Assembly (NCBI GenBank): GCA_021806885.1
Contig: JAKAPT010000004.1
Coordinates: 1 to 49,662, forward strand
Source of the DNA: a bacterium
GTDB taxonomy: Bacteria; SZUA-79; Acidulodesulfobacterales; Acidulodesulfobacteraceae
Direction of reading: 5' to 3'
DNA length: 49,662 bases
Made by a program: the position numbers and the translations under genes. Below are positions 49,526-49,662 of this stretch, piece after piece. The notes beneath the pieces are model-generated. The model made no database searches, was not told the DNA's origin, and worked only from the letters and a program-made list of their open reading frames with translations. Numbering within the stretch: position 1 is the stretch's first letter; the number at the start of each line of letters is the position of its first letter.

Positions 49526-49662
49526 AAAATAAACAGTAAAAAAGGCCGGATTTATGACACCCCCCAAAAAATAATTTGACGTATATCTTTAAATATAATA
49601 TTAATTCAATATAGTTGTTTTAATAAATAAATAATTAGCGCTCTAAACCGTACCGAGATCGG

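Noticed and set aside
49526-49662. AT-rich terminal segment with TTGACG and TATAAT-like strings
   Set aside because: Spacing is not promoter-like (about 12 bp) and any downstream gene is outside the window.

Overview
This 49.7-kb window looks like ordinary gene-dense bacterial chromosome, with about 48 protein-coding genes. I found no tRNA/rRNA, CRISPR array, IS element or prophage. It opens in the 3' end of dnaN, followed directly by gyrB. Recognisable blocks are: (i) a minus-strand central-carbon block, fumarase alpha/beta - sucC - sucD - ferredoxin/2-oxoacid:ferredoxin oxidoreductase (korDABC-like) - ndk - nth; (ii) a divergent proC / MerA-like flavoprotein region; (iii) topA with a divergent DprA-like protein upstream; (iv) a periplasmic-binding-protein-like gene coupled to PBP1A, then gyrA and gpsA; (v) a siroheme/heme cluster (sirC-like, hemX-like, hemA, hemC, cobA-hemD fusion, ahbC, ahbD) indicating the siroheme-dependent (Ahb) route to heme; (vi) polA; (vii) a small orphan protein resembling only the nucleotide-binding domain of a P1B-type ATPase, next to cydAB (bd-type oxidase) and an Rrf2 regulator; (viii) sugar-isomerase/MFS, DNA glycosylase, PHP, cytochrome c and hydrolase genes. 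Items most worth a second look: the stand-alone P-type-ATPase N-domain-like gene with its own promoter/dyad, a perfect 88-bp direct repeat inside topA, the Ahb heme cluster, a CydA with unusual heme-site residues, and a DprA-like protein with eroded motifs. Family calls come from reading the protein sequences by eye; no database search was run. Taxonomy cannot be fixed from this window.
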